Shown here one piece after another: positions 48,082-57,041 of a DNA stretch of 64,000 nucleotides; the first letter of the stretch is position 1; every line of letters starts with the position of its first letter. Origin of the DNA: Colwellia sp. RSH04 (GTDB lineage: Bacteria > Pseudomonadota > Gammaproteobacteria > Enterobacterales > Alteromonadaceae); the NCBI RefSeq assembly GCF_003545765.1, contig NZ_QXIO01000003.1, positions 62,001-126,000 of the forward strand. The letters are read 5' to 3'. The notes beneath the pieces are model-generated. The model made no database searches, had not been told where the DNA came from, and saw only the letters and a list, made by a program, of their open reading frames with translations. Made by a program: the position numbers and the translations under genes.

Positions 48082-50667
48082 CTAGTTGCCTAACATACTG
48101 CCAATATAAGATGTACAATCAAGTGCAGACATTGGTTTTGCAAAGTAAAAGCCTTGTCCATATAAACAGTCCATTTGCTGGAGCAATTGTGCATCCGCTA
48201 TATTTTCAATACCTTCGCCCACGGTTGCCATTTGCAAATTAGTCGCTAAATCAATAATTGTTTTAATGATTGCTCTATGATTATCATGCTCATGGACATT
48301 ATTAATAAATGATCGATCTATTTTCAGTACATCTAACGGGAAGCGATGTAAATAGCTCAAACTTGAATATCCAGTACCAAAGTCATCCAATAATAATTTC
48401 ACCCCCATTTCTTTAAGTGCTTGCATATTAGCCAATACCACATCAGCATTTTCTAACAATGCTCGCTCAGTCAACTCTATGCGCAAGTTTTTCGGAGATA
48501 GCCCTGTTTTCTTCAATATATTTGCTATATCACTCGGTAAACTTTGACTAAAGAACTGCTTACAAAATAAATTACAACTAACATATAACTGGTCATCATT
48601 GAATATATTCTGCCAATGCCTAACCTGTTTACAAGAGGCTTCAATAATTTGTAAATCAATCTCTAAAATTAAATCCGTTTCTTCTGCCAAAGGAATAAAA
48701 TCATTTGGGTAAACAAAACCCCGTTTACGTGATTGCCAACGGGCAAGGGCTTCAAAACCTGCTAATTTATTATTCTCTAATCGAAGGATTGGCTGAAAAT
48801 AAGGCTCAAATTCATTCCAATCTATCGCTTCTCGAATGTCTGCCTCAAGGCTAAGAGCATTTTGCACTTTTTTATGCATGCTAGCATCAAACACTTCATA
48901 CCGCCCTTTACCACGATCTTTAGCATGATACATCGCAGTATCAGCATCCCTTAACATAGTATTGGCATTGTCATAGCGTTCATCACTAAATAAAATACCA
49001 ATACTTGTACCGGTATAAACCAGCTGATTATCAATAGTAAACGGCTGCTGCAAAAACTCTGTGATCCTATTTGATATTTCAAAAGCTTCTTGGTCTGACT
49101 CTAAGTCTTCTATCAGCACAACAAACTCATCGCCACCCAATCGAGCGACAGTGTCTTTATCACGAACCAAGGCTTGTAATTCTGCCGCGATAATTTTTAG
49201 TAACTTATCACCAGCATGATGCCCTAGGCTGTCATTAACCATTTTGAAACGATCTAAATCGAGAAATAAAATGGCAAATGAGAAATCATTCTTACGATTT
49301 TTACATGCAATAGCATGATTCAGTAAATCTATAAACACGGTACGATTAGCTAAACCTGTCAAACTGTCATGGGCAGCAGTATGCTTAAGTAGTTTTTCAG
49401 CTTGCTTACGCTGCACGATTTCTTCTTCAAGCGCTAACGTTCTTAATTTAACTTGCTGCTCTAACAGTTCATGGCTTCTGCGTTCAAAGTCAGCCAACTC
49501 TCTTCTTTTTATCGCGGCAGAAACATGTTGGGAGACAAAATTTAAAAGTTCGGCATCTTGTTTACTATAAGTTGTGGTTTTAGAATAACTTTGAATAACC
49601 ATAACCCCAAGCAACTGGCCTGAATAAATTAAAGGTACACCTAACCAAGAATGAGTGTCGTCATCAGGCTTTACTGTTTCTCCTTGACGATACAACGCTT
49701 GCATTTCATCTTGTGATAACAGGATAGTTTCTTTACGTCTTAAGACTAATTCTGAGAAGTGGTTAGATAACTTTCTTGATTTAAAGCCTTCTCCACGTGC
49801 ATCTCTTTTCTCATCAACATAGTAATAAAAATTTAACACTTGTTTTTCAACATCATACTTTGCGATATAAAAATTTGTCGCATTAATCAATTGACCAACA
49901 ATATTATGCACTTTGGCATAAAATTCATTAATTTCTAATTCTGCATCATTGCTCAATTCAGAGATTCTATATAAAGATTCTTGTAATAACTCAGACTTTT
50001 CTCGCTCACGAATTTGAGCCATCAGTTCTTTGGTTCTAGCATCAACCGCATTTTTTAAGCGCTGCTGATCTTGAAGCCTAAGCATTGCACCGACAACATG
50101 TTGTGCTGCAAAAGTTAGCATATTGAGATCTTGCTCTGTGTATCTAAGGCTTTTGCTATAACTCTGAACAACGATCACACCAATAACTTCATCGCCATGA
50201 ATCAATGGTACACCTAGCCAGTCGGTGCCTTGAGAGCCAAACTCTTTTATTTTTTTATTTTCTATTAATTGTTTTCTAAGCGATGGTGTCACCAAAAGTG
50301 CTTGTTTAGATTCAACAACTAACGAAGTAAAAGATCCTTCATACTCATCAAAATCTATCACACCAATAGGGCAGTCATCTTTTTCGTCAATATAATAGAC
50401 AAACTCAAGGGTATTTAATGTTTGATCAAAGAGCACAATATAGAAATTGTTTGCCGTCATTAATGATGCAATAGTGCGATGAACTTGAGGATAAAAATTA
50501 GTAAGCTGATCACATTCTTGTGATAGTTGGTTTAAACGAAAAAGTGCAGTATAACGAGCTTGTAAGTCGCTGTTTTTCTGTCGTAATAATAAAAATTCTT
50601 GAGTTAAATCGCCTTGATTTTGCAGGTTATTATCGAGTTCTTCATTAAACTTTGTCGAATCATTCAT
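48082..50667 (-). CDS. GAF-GAF-GGDEF-EAL cyclic-di-GMP protein
   Basis: This 861-aa protein has no TM helix. Two tandem GAF domains (about 55-195 and 245-390) are themselves alike: WLGVPLIHGDEVIGVIVVQS and WLGVPLIYSGQLLGVMVIQS. They are joined by coiled coils to a GGDEF domain with an intact ARLGGDEFVVLIED (511-515). An EAL domain follows (FEALARW at 638-644, DDFGTGYSSLSYL). Both output domains keep their key motifs, so it could make or break down c-di-GMP under control of ligands bound by the GAF domains. Confidence 0.94.
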   Translation of the reverse strand: MNDSTKFNEELDNNLQNQGDLTQEFLLLRQKNSDLQARYTALFRLNQLSQECDQLTNFYPQVHRTIASLMTANNFYIVLFDQTLNTLEFVYYIDEKDDCPIGVIDFDEYEGSFTSLVVESKQALLVTPSLRKQLIENKKIKEFGSQGTDWLGVPLIHGDEVIGVIVVQSYSKSLRYTEQDLNMLTFAAQHVVGAMLRLQDQQRLKNAVDARTKELMAQIREREKSELLQESLYRISELSNDAELEINEFYAKVHNIVGQLINATNFYIAKYDVEKQVLNFYYYVDEKRDARGEGFKSRKLSNHFSELVLRRKETILLSQDEMQALYRQGETVKPDDDTHSWLGVPLIYSGQLLGVMVIQSYSKTTTYSKQDAELLNFVSQHVSAAIKRRELADFERRSHELLEQQVKLRTLALEEEIVQRKQAEKLLKHTAAHDSLTGLANRTVFIDLLNHAIACKNRKNDFSFAILFLDLDRFKMVNDSLGHHAGDKLLKIIAAELQALVRDKDTVARLGGDEFVVLIEDLESDQEAFEISNRITEFLQQPFTIDNQLVYTGTSIGILFSDERYDNANTMLRDADTAMYHAKDRGKGRYEVFDASMHKKVQNALSLEADIREAIDWNEFEPYFQPILRLENNKLAGFEALARWQSRKRGFVYPNDFIPLAEETDLILEIDLQIIEASCKQVRHWQNIFNDDQLYVSCNLFCKQFFSQSLPSDIANILKKTGLSPKNLRIELTERALLENADVVLANMQALKEMGVKLLLDDFGTGYSSLSYLHRFPLDVLKIDRSFINNVHEHDNHRAIIKTIIDLATNLQMATVGEGIENIADAQLLQQMDCLYGQGFYFAKPMSALDCTSYIGSMLGN

Positions 50668-50784
50668 AAAGAAAAAATTTACCCAATAAAAAATTACTCT
50701 AATGATTAATTAGAGAAGAAAATCACTAATAGATCAGATGATAAGAAGACGTATTTAATTAACACATAAATCGTACCTAAAAAT

Positions 50785-50808
50785 GAAACACGCCCTAGAG
50801 CGTGTTTC
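50785..50808 (-). terminator. Intrinsic terminator after the lipoprotein gene
   Basis: GAAACACGC (50785-50793) and GCGTGTTTC (50800-50808) form a perfect 9-bp stem with a 6-nt loop. On the minus strand it is followed by ATTTTT, so it ends the transcript of the lipoprotein gene and insulates the GGDEF/EAL gene. Confidence 0.85.
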
Positions 50809-50850
50809 CCTTATTGATATTACAACAAATAATATAATTTACCAATGAGC

Positions 50851-51153
50851 TTATTGCTTAGCTTCAGCCTTAGCCGATTCACGAATTTTTTCAACTTTAT
50901 GCTTGTTACCACATTTGGCTAATTGCTGGTCATCGCGATAATAACGAATATCAATACAATCATTTTGATATCTGCGTTCTAACTCAGTACGAAGAATAGG
51001 CTGCCCTTTAGCATTCATAATTTGTTTGTGTAAAGATTGACACTGCTTTAATTGTTCGGCAGCCAGTGTTATGTCCTCGCATTCATTGCTTGAACTTGAA
51101 CAGCCTGCTATTAAAGTTACTAAAACACTGGATACTAAAATTCGTTTCTTCAT
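50851..51153 (-). CDS. Small lipoprotein of unknown function
   Basis: The protein is 100 aa from the ATG at 51153; the longer frame from 51192 only adds an untypical leader. The signal peptide KKRILVSSVLVTLIAGC ends in a lipobox (LIAGC), then a Ser-rich linker SSSSNE. Several Cys residues follow in the mature part (CEDI, KQCQSL, NDCIDI, AKCGNK), giving possible disulfides. No family is recognised. Confidence 0.72.
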   Translation of the reverse strand: MKKRILVSSVLVTLIAGCSSSSNECEDITLAAEQLKQCQSLHKQIMNAKGQPILRTELERRYQNDCIDIRYYRDDQQLAKCGNKHKVEKIRESAKAEAKQ

Positions 51154-51244
51154 CTTTTGCACTCTCACCATTAATATATTTTTCTTTTGCAAAGATTATA
51201 CGCAAAGCAAGTGAATATGAGAACAAACATTAATATGAACCTCA

Positions 51245-51952
51245 TTAAAAAATAGAAACGACTTCATTGGTTGTTAAAACTCTGCTTTGGCCTACAAGTA
51301 AATTTTTATCTAATGTTAAACTACCGATAGAGTATCGATGAAGTGCTACTACTGGGTTTCTAAAACGGCCGAACATTCGTTTAATTTGATGATAACGACC
51401 TTCTTCTAAAGTAACTTGTGCTTGATAAGTTGATAATTTCACAAATTTTGCTGGTTTAGTCATTATGCCTTCAAAGGCAAAATACATTCCTTGCTCAAAT
51501 GTTTTAGCGTACTCTTCATTTATTGGGTTAGCTAAAGTCACCAAATATTTTTTTTCAACTTTATTATCTGGCTGCGTTAAACGTTCAGACCATCGGCTAT
51601 CATTGGTTAAAAGCACTAAGCCTGAAGTATTTAAATCTAATCGGCCAACAAGGTGAAGCGCTGACTTATAATCATAATTAAGTAAATCTATCACCGTTTT
51701 ATGTTTATCATCCACCGTTGCACTTACAACCCCTACAGGCTTATGCAGCATAACGTAACGCGGAATATTATTTTGTAATACAACACCATCAACTTCTATT
51801 TTAGTAAAGTAGTCAATGAGACAATCTGCAGAAGTTTCGACAATACCATCAATCAGAACACGTTGTTGTGCAAGCAACAACCGTACTGCTTTTTTATTTA
51901 GGTGAGCTTGTTTAACTAAAAACCGATCTAAGCGAGCACGACAAATAGCCAA
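51245..51952 (-). CDS. rsuA: 16S rRNA pseudouridine(516) synthase RsuA
   Basis: RsuA converts U516 of 16S rRNA to pseudouridine. The 235-aa protein has an N-terminal S4 RNA-binding domain (ARLDRFLVKQAHLNKKAVR), catalytic Asp in GRLDLNTSGLVLLTND near residue 103, EKKYLVTL, and the C-terminal EGRYHQIKRMFGRF. Size and motifs fit RsuA better than the larger RluB or RluE. It starts 11 nt after the neighbouring unknown gene and is probably co-transcribed. Confidence 0.92.
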   Translation of the reverse strand: MAICRARLDRFLVKQAHLNKKAVRLLLAQQRVLIDGIVETSADCLIDYFTKIEVDGVVLQNNIPRYVMLHKPVGVVSATVDDKHKTVIDLLNYDYKSALHLVGRLDLNTSGLVLLTNDSRWSERLTQPDNKVEKKYLVTLANPINEEYAKTFEQGMYFAFEGIMTKPAKFVKLSTYQAQVTLEEGRYHQIKRMFGRFRNPVVALHRYSIGSLTLDKNLLVGQSRVLTTNEVVSIF

Positions 51953-51963
51953 TTAATCATCAC

Positions 51964-52398
51964 CTAAATTGTAGGTAGCTGATAATAATGAGCTATTAAA
52001 TTTAGTACTTTCGATAACTTAATTCGTAAAAAATCAGCAAGTACTTTGGGTTTTTCAGTTAATAAGGATAATTCTGATGCAGTAAGTGCGATATAACACT
52101 CACTTTGTTGTTTTTGCGCGCAATGTAAAACATCATCACTAAAAAATTCAATTTTCATATGGTTATCATTAACTTTTTCAAGAAGCTCTCGCTGCACAAT
52201 AAAACTCTCTGAAGACATAACGCATAACATTACATTAAGAATATCTTCTTCATCCCCATACCAATTAGCCGTTAGGGTATGAAAGTTTAATTGTGCCTCT
52301 AGCTTGTTCAAATTAGAATTAAGCTTCTGAAATTTTTCAGTTAAATCTGATGATGCCTTTATGGTTAACGGCAATTGTTCTGTTATCAGTTCACTCAT
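51964..52398 (-). CDS. Hypothetical cytoplasmic protein upstream of rsuA
   Basis: I do not recognise this protein of about 144 aa. It has no signal peptide or TM segment. It shows a helical N-terminal half (DLTEKFQKLNSNLNKLEAQL) and alternating hydrophobic positions later, so a small soluble alpha/beta domain is plausible. It shares an operon with rsuA (11-nt gap). Start at 52398 or 52410 cannot be separated by Shine-Dalgarno strength. Confidence 0.6.
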   Translation of the reverse strand: MSELITEQLPLTIKASSDLTEKFQKLNSNLNKLEAQLNFHTLTANWYGDEEDILNVMLCVMSSESFIVQRELLEKVNDNHMKIEFFSDDVLHCAQKQQSECYIALTASELSLLTEKPKVLADFLRIKLSKVLNLIAHYYQLPTI

Positions 52399-52413
52399 TT
52401 TATTGACCACCTT

Positions 52414-52434
52414 ATAACCTATAACCTATAACCT
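52414..52434. repeat. Three tandem copies of ATAACCT
   Basis: The heptamer ATAACCT occurs three times head to tail between the hypothetical gene and the decayed gene, overlapping the latter's stop codon. The small copy number suggests replication slippage rather than a functional array. Confidence 0.8.
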
Positions 52435-52800
52435 AATTGCATCATAAATTGCTGTCTATCACTAAAAACAAAATTAGTTTCTGCAATAACAGCCCATTAC
52501 TCGGTAATATTCCATTGGGCACCAATTAAATAAATATATGAAGAGCTAACATGCTGATCTATTTCTACGGCAAACTTTGTCGTTTGACATGGGTGATTAA
52601 AGGGGGGGGGTTAATATATTGTTTCACCGCACCAACCCATATTCGTATCAGCTTCAATATAGTTTACATCAAACACACCTAAAAAATCACTATAAAAGCG
52701 CACAACAAAGTTCAACAATCCCTAGAACATGTTGACCTATGTAGATTACTCACTTAGCAACCATTGACAACCACATAAAAGCAAATGCTGATAACACCAT
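52419..52800 (-). pseudogene. Decayed outer-membrane-protein-like gene
   Basis: One continuous minus-strand frame from 52712 to 52419 reads as protein but is broken by two in-frame TAA codons (at 52613-52611 and 52499-52497). The pieces are NFVVRFYSDFLGVFDVNYIE...GWCGETIY, then three Pro codons from a G9 tract and HPCQTTKFAVEIDQH...GAQWNITE, then WAVIAETNFVFSD...MMQLGYRL. The amphipathic strands and final GYRL are like an outer-membrane beta-barrel end. In another frame upstream, ATG at 52800 begins a signal-like MVLSAFAFMWLSMVAK. This points to a gene with a frameshift, stops and internal loss. The family is not identified. Confidence 0.65.
52602..52610. repeat. G9 homopolymer tract
   Basis: Nine consecutive G in an AT-rich background, inside the decayed gene directly after an in-frame stop. 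It adds exactly three codons, so it does not change the frame on its own. It may be a slippage-prone tract or a sequencing length error. Confidence 0.9.
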
Positions 52801-52850
52801 AGATTGAATTTATTGATACTAGCGAAAATATTTTCTTACTTGTTATTTAT

Positions 52851-52869
52851 TAGACGATCGGTCTATAAT
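52851..52869 (+). promoter_or_regulatory. acuR promoter -10 and operator
   Basis: TAGACGATCGGTCTA (52851-52865) is a near-perfect palindrome with TAGAC/GTCTA half-sites. It runs into a consensus -10 TATAAT at 52864-52869. A TTGTTA at 52840-52845 can act as -35. The start codon lies only 7 bp after the -10, so the mRNA would be almost leaderless. Operator placement predicts autorepression. Confidence 0.75.
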
Positions 52870-52875
52870 AAAAAT

Positions 52876-53514
52876 ATGAACACAAAACAAACAACAGCTC
52901 GACGTGGTCGACCACCTAAAATTGCAAGAAACAATCAAGACACAAAAGCTGAGCTATTACGAAGCGGATTAGAGTTACTAACCAAACAGGGCTTCTCATC
53001 TTCAGGCATAGACTCAATTTTAAAAAAAGTTGGCGTGCCTAAAGGGTCTTTTTATCATTATTTTGATAGCAAAGAAGCATTTGGCCGTGAAGTAATCGAT
53101 AGTTATGCAAAATACTTCGAGAAGAAACTTGATACACACTTACTTAATAATGCCAATAAACCACTAGATCGACTAGCTAGTTATGTAAATGACGCCAAGG
53201 AAAGAATGGCGCATTATCAATTTGAGCGAGGGTGCTTAATCGGCAATTTGGAACAAGAAGTAACCCTCTTACCAACAAATTACCGAGCACAACTCATCAA
53301 TGTTTTCATAAATTGGCAAAATAAAATAGCCACCTGCTTACAAGAAGCTCAAGAAATTGGTGATATATGCCCATCAGCAAACTGCTGTGAATTAGCAGAA
53401 CTATTCTGGATTGGCTGGGAAGGCGCTGTCAGTAGAGCAAGGCTAGTTCAAAGTACCACGCCATTAACGCTGTTCTTCGAGCACTACCTAAAGAACATCA
53501 AGCTAACCAATTAA
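52876..53514 (+). CDS. acuR: TetR-family regulator, AcuR-like
   Basis: The protein is 212 aa from the ATG at 52876, just after the operator. It begins with a basic tail (TTARRGRPPKIARN), then the TetR helix-turn-helix with FSSSGIDSILKKVGVPKGSF and YHYFDSKEAFGREVI. The C-terminal ligand domain includes FERGCLIGNLEQEV, as in the AcuR/NemR-like subgroup. It sits 71 bp before an AcuI-type reductase with the same operator, the arrangement known for acrylate-responsive AcuR. The symbol rests on context and family resemblance. Confidence 0.78.
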   Translation: MNTKQTTARRGRPPKIARNNQDTKAELLRSGLELLTKQGFSSSGIDSILKKVGVPKGSFYHYFDSKEAFGREVIDSYAKYFEKKLDTHLLNNANKPLDRLASYVNDAKERMAHYQFERGCLIGNLEQEVTLLPTNYRAQLINVFINWQNKIATCLQEAQEIGDICPSANCCELAELFWIGWEGAVSRARLVQSTTPLTLFFEHYLKNIKLTN

Positions 53515-53555
53515 TTTTATTAAAAGTATGCACCTTAACTATTAAGGAGTATTTA

Positions 53556-53570
53556 TAGACGATCAGTCTA
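53556..53570 (+). promoter_or_regulatory. Second TetR operator, upstream of acuI
   Basis: TAGACGATCAGTCTA matches the operator before acuR at 14 of 15 positions and lies 15 bp before the acuI ATG, next to its GGAGG ribosome-binding site. Repressor bound here would block acuI transcription or elongation from acuR. Confidence 0.78.
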
Positions 53571-53585
53571 AATTTGGAGGTTATT

Positions 53586-54569
53586 ATGATTAAAGCAATT
53601 GTTATTGAAAAAGACGAACAAGGGTACCGAAGTAGTCTGCAAGAAATAAATGAGACCTTCTTACCTGAGGGTGATACCGATGTAGAAGTACTGTATAGCA
53701 CGTTAAACTATAAAGATGCCTTAGCTATTACTGGTAAAGGCCCAGTTGTTAGGCAGTTCCCAATGATTCCTGGTATAGATTTAGTAGGTAAAGTAACGAA
53801 GAGTAAATCTGATAAATTTTCTCCTGATGATTTAGTACTCTTAAATGGTTTTGGTGTTGGCGAAACACATATGGGAGGACTAGCAGAAAAAGCCACTTTA
53901 AACAGTGACTGGCTTATCCCTCTACCCAAAAAACTATCGCCGAAACAAGCCATGGCAATCGGTACCGCTGGTTATACTGCAATGCTTTGTGTTATGGCTC
54001 TAGAGAAAAATGGTGTAACACCTGATAAAGGTGAAATTTTAGTTACAGGAGCAAACGGTGGTGTCGGCAGTTTTGCTATTGCACTACTTGCCAAACTTGG
54101 CTATCAAGTAGTGGCCTCTACAGGTAGAGCTGATCAAAGTGAGTATTTACATACATTGGGTGCTAATGAAGTTTTAGACAGAAAAACTTTATCAGAGCCT
54201 GGTAGACCACTAGCAAAAGAGCGCTGGGCAGGTGCTATTGACTCCATTGGTAGTCATACTTTAGCTAATATTTGTGCCAGTATAAAATATGGCGGTACGG
54301 TAGCAGCTTGTGGTTTAGCACAAGGCATGGACTTACCATCAACGGTAATGCCTTTTATTTTGCGCGGAGTTACTTTAGCTGGCGTTGATAGCGTTATGCG
54401 CCCCATTGAAGATAGAATTGAAGCATGGCAACGTATTGCCGACTTGCTAAGCGATGCAACATTAAATGAAATTAGCCACACTATTTCACTTGATAATGTG
54501 ATTGAAACAGCAAATAAGCTTATGAATGGTCAGATCAGAGGCAGAGTGATTGTGGAGTTATCGAAGTAA
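53586..54569 (+). CDS. acuI: MDR-family acrylyl-CoA reductase (AcuI/YhdH-like)
   Basis: This 327-aa zinc-free medium-chain reductase starts at 53586 behind a strong GGAGG. Features are LNYKDALAITGKGPVVRQFP and MIPGIDLVGKV near the N-terminus, the NADPH-binding VTGANGGVGSFAIALLAKLG near residue 155, and GRADQSEYLHTLGANEVLDR, all typical of YhdH/AcuI. The enzyme reduces toxic acrylyl-CoA to propionyl-CoA, relevant to DMSP breakdown in marine bacteria. No DMSP lyase gene lies in the window. Confidence 0.88.
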   Translation: MIKAIVIEKDEQGYRSSLQEINETFLPEGDTDVEVLYSTLNYKDALAITGKGPVVRQFPMIPGIDLVGKVTKSKSDKFSPDDLVLLNGFGVGETHMGGLAEKATLNSDWLIPLPKKLSPKQAMAIGTAGYTAMLCVMALEKNGVTPDKGEILVTGANGGVGSFAIALLAKLGYQVVASTGRADQSEYLHTLGANEVLDRKTLSEPGRPLAKERWAGAIDSIGSHTLANICASIKYGGTVAACGLAQGMDLPSTVMPFILRGVTLAGVDSVMRPIEDRIEAWQRIADLLSDATLNEISHTISLDNVIETANKLMNGQIRGRVIVELSK

Positions 54570-54581
54570 ACGATACCGTAT

Positions 54582-54604
54582 TGCGCTCTCTTTCGTGGAG
54601 CGCA
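54582..54604. terminator. Hairpin at convergent ends of acuI and a GGDEF/EAL gene
   Basis: TGCGCTC (54582-54588) and GAGCGCA (54598-54604) form a perfect 7-bp stem with a 9-nt loop, 13 bp after the acuI stop. It has only a short T-rich tail. Likely the acuI terminator. Confidence 0.7.
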
Positions 54605-54638
54605 CTTTCTGCATTATTTCGTTTTAACATAGAAAAAT

Positions 54639-56906
54639 TTAACAAGCGCTATTGATATCGCCACCTTTATCCGCAAGTAACTTAATCAATGCGCCAGGCT
54701 CAATGGGTCTACTAAACCAATATCCTTGTATTTCATCACAGTCTAATGCTGTTAAAAAATCTACATGTTCGAGCTCTTCTACACCTTCAGCAATAAGCGA
54801 TAAACCAAGGCTTTTACCTAAGGAGACAATAGTTTTGATAATAGCTTTGTCTTCATCGTTGTTGTGACAATCACGAATAAAGGACTGATCTATTTTTAAC
54901 TTATCAATAGGGAAACGTTTTAAATAAGAGAGTGACGAATAACCAGTACCAAAGTCATCGATAGATAGGTGTAACCCCATGGCTTTAAGCTGCTGAAGTA
55001 CAGATAAGGTGTTTGCTTCATTATGCATAAACACTCCTTCTGTAATTTCTAACTCTAAATTTCTTGGGGCTAGCGAAACGTCTTTGAGCACTTGCTTCAC
55101 CATTGTACAAAATTGTGGATGGCTAAACTGCCTTGGTGATACATTCACAGCAACAACAATATCGTTATAGCCCAACTCCACAAGTGTTTTAGCAAATAAG
55201 CAAGCTTGAGTCAGAATCCATTCGCCAATAGAAACAATTAAGCCAGACTGCTCCGCTAAAGGAATAAAGTCAGCAGGAGACACCACACTGCCTTCGTGCT
55301 GCCAACGAACTAGGGTTTCGATACCTGTTACTTTATTGTGCTGTATATCAAGTTGAGGTTGATAGACAAGAAACAACTCATCATGACTTATTGCTTGTCT
55401 TAATTTATCGACAAGTTCATTACTACGCTGAATTCCTTCACTAAAATCAGAATCATAAATAGCAAAGTTTTCATGTTCGTTATTAATCGACACAGCCAAC
55501 GCCATGTGAGCATCTTTGATTAGGTTATTTCTATCAGCGCCATGCAATGGATAACGACTATAACCAAAATCAAGCTCAACAAAATATTCACCGCTGTCGG
55601 TAATAATAGACGATTCAGCAATGGCAGTGATATGTTCCGTTAATTTTTTCAGCGCCACTTGGCTTTTACTTTGCGTGCACAATAAAGCGAATTGTCCGTC
55701 AGCCACTTGATAAAAGCGCACGCCGCTAGGTAAAGATTTTGAAATAGTACCCGCTAATACATTCACTAATTCTGTTACGGTATCCCCTCCTAAGGTACTT
55801 ATTTTATTATCAAAATCTTTAATAGCAATAACACCTATTGCAAACGCCTTTTCGCTAATAATGATGTCGTCAACATCATTATTTAACTTATATTGGTTTG
55901 GTAAATTAGTTTCTTGGTGATAAAAGGCTAAATGGTTGACTTGCTCTTGTGCAATTTTTTCTTCTGTTACGTCTTTGATATGAATATCATAAGCATCCAT
56001 TTCTTCATGCCAATAAATGCTAATTTGTAAAATACGCTCTTGAAAAGTTTGTTCAAGCACAACACTATGTTCAGTTGCTCGACTTAATTTTTCCCGCAAA
56101 GACATAAAATTACTCGGTAATAATGCCTCTACATTCTTTGCATCATAACCAACACAACTCAATAATTTTTGACATGCTGGATTAGCAAATAAAATTTCAC
56201 CTACATTATTAACACTGATAATAGGGTTAGGGTTTTGTTGTGAGAATAACGCTAATTGCGTATTTTTTGCTTGTGTTAACATATATTGTCGAATATACCA
56301 TGACACTAACCCAGCAATGAGTACGATTGAAATACCGTAAATTAATACTAACTGATGTGAAAAAGCCATTTGAGCTAACGTCGCTTGATGTCCTTCTTCA
56401 ACTGTTTCGCTCGTTTGTTGTTCAATTGATTTTAACGTCGGTAGCAACTGTATTCTAATAGCCGATACCTGAGATAAAATAGTACGCATTTCATCCCAGT
56501 TATCGTCGTTTACCTGCATAGCTTGGTAAAAATCAGTAAATAATTGTTCTATCTGTTGCTGTCTGAGTGCGATTTCTTTAGCTTCTGCTTTAAACCGAGG
56601 TTGCGATAATACTTCACTAAAGTGCATATTGAAGGTTTGACGAATATTTTTAGAAGATTGTAGAAAAACATCATCATTCTGAGATCGATAATACTCATAA
56701 ATAATGCGCTCTTGTTCACTAAGATCGGCTATTAACTCATTAATGCTAATTAAAATAGGTATCCGTTGCTCTACGACATCAACAGTATTTATTTTTACTT
56801 TTGCCGTTGATTGATAAACCACCCAAGATAAAGCTAAGCCCATCAAAATAATTGTTATGGCTAATAAAGAGGCACGTAAGAGAAATGGCGTTGTTATTGA
56901 CTTCAT
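54639..56906 (-). CDS. Membrane PAS-GGDEF(degenerate)-EAL protein
   Basis: This 755-aa protein has TM1 at about 8-28, a periplasmic helical sensor (~30-178) and TM2 at about 180-203. A PAS domain follows at ~215-300, then a GGDEF-like domain in which the signature is replaced by VADGQFALLCT. The EAL domain has IETLVRWQHEG, VNVSPRQFSH, DDFGTGYSSLSYLKRFP and IAEGVEE. The catalytic Glu of the EAL motif (here ETL) and the DDFGTG loop are kept. It should therefore act as a c-di-GMP phosphodiesterase with a regulatory GGDEF domain. Confidence 0.9.
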   Translation of the reverse strand: MKSITTPFLLRASLLAITIILMGLALSWVVYQSTAKVKINTVDVVEQRIPILISINELIADLSEQERIIYEYYRSQNDDVFLQSSKNIRQTFNMHFSEVLSQPRFKAEAKEIALRQQQIEQLFTDFYQAMQVNDDNWDEMRTILSQVSAIRIQLLPTLKSIEQQTSETVEEGHQATLAQMAFSHQLVLIYGISIVLIAGLVSWYIRQYMLTQAKNTQLALFSQQNPNPIISVNNVGEILFANPACQKLLSCVGYDAKNVEALLPSNFMSLREKLSRATEHSVVLEQTFQERILQISIYWHEEMDAYDIHIKDVTEEKIAQEQVNHLAFYHQETNLPNQYKLNNDVDDIIISEKAFAIGVIAIKDFDNKISTLGGDTVTELVNVLAGTISKSLPSGVRFYQVADGQFALLCTQSKSQVALKKLTEHITAIAESSIITDSGEYFVELDFGYSRYPLHGADRNNLIKDAHMALAVSINNEHENFAIYDSDFSEGIQRSNELVDKLRQAISHDELFLVYQPQLDIQHNKVTGIETLVRWQHEGSVVSPADFIPLAEQSGLIVSIGEWILTQACLFAKTLVELGYNDIVVAVNVSPRQFSHPQFCTMVKQVLKDVSLAPRNLELEITEGVFMHNEANTLSVLQQLKAMGLHLSIDDFGTGYSSLSYLKRFPIDKLKIDQSFIRDCHNNDEDKAIIKTIVSLGKSLGLSLIAEGVEELEHVDFLTALDCDEIQGYWFSRPIEPGALIKLLADKGGDINSAC

Positions 56907-56957
56907 AGTTGGTGCAAAGCTCCCTTTAATATAAAGGACAGTTGTTATTCAATTAAA

Positions 56958-57000
56958 ATTACAGCATAACTTTCATTTTTAATAAAAGTTATGCTGTAAT
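56958..57000. repeat. Perfect 16-bp inverted repeat between divergent genes
   Basis: ATTACAGCATAACTTT (56958-56973) and its exact complement (56985-57000) flank an 11-nt T/A-rich loop. The element lies between the starts of two divergent genes, so it cannot simply end either of them. It may be an operator or leader hairpin of the minus-strand PAS-GGDEF-EAL gene. Confidence 0.75.
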
Positions 57001-57041
57001 AGTGTTAACAAAACGATTAAAAAATTGACACTATATTGAGA

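Noticed and set aside
52602-52610. G9 tract as a phase-variation switch
   Set aside because: The gene around it has two in-frame stops, so a length change at the tract alone would not restore it.
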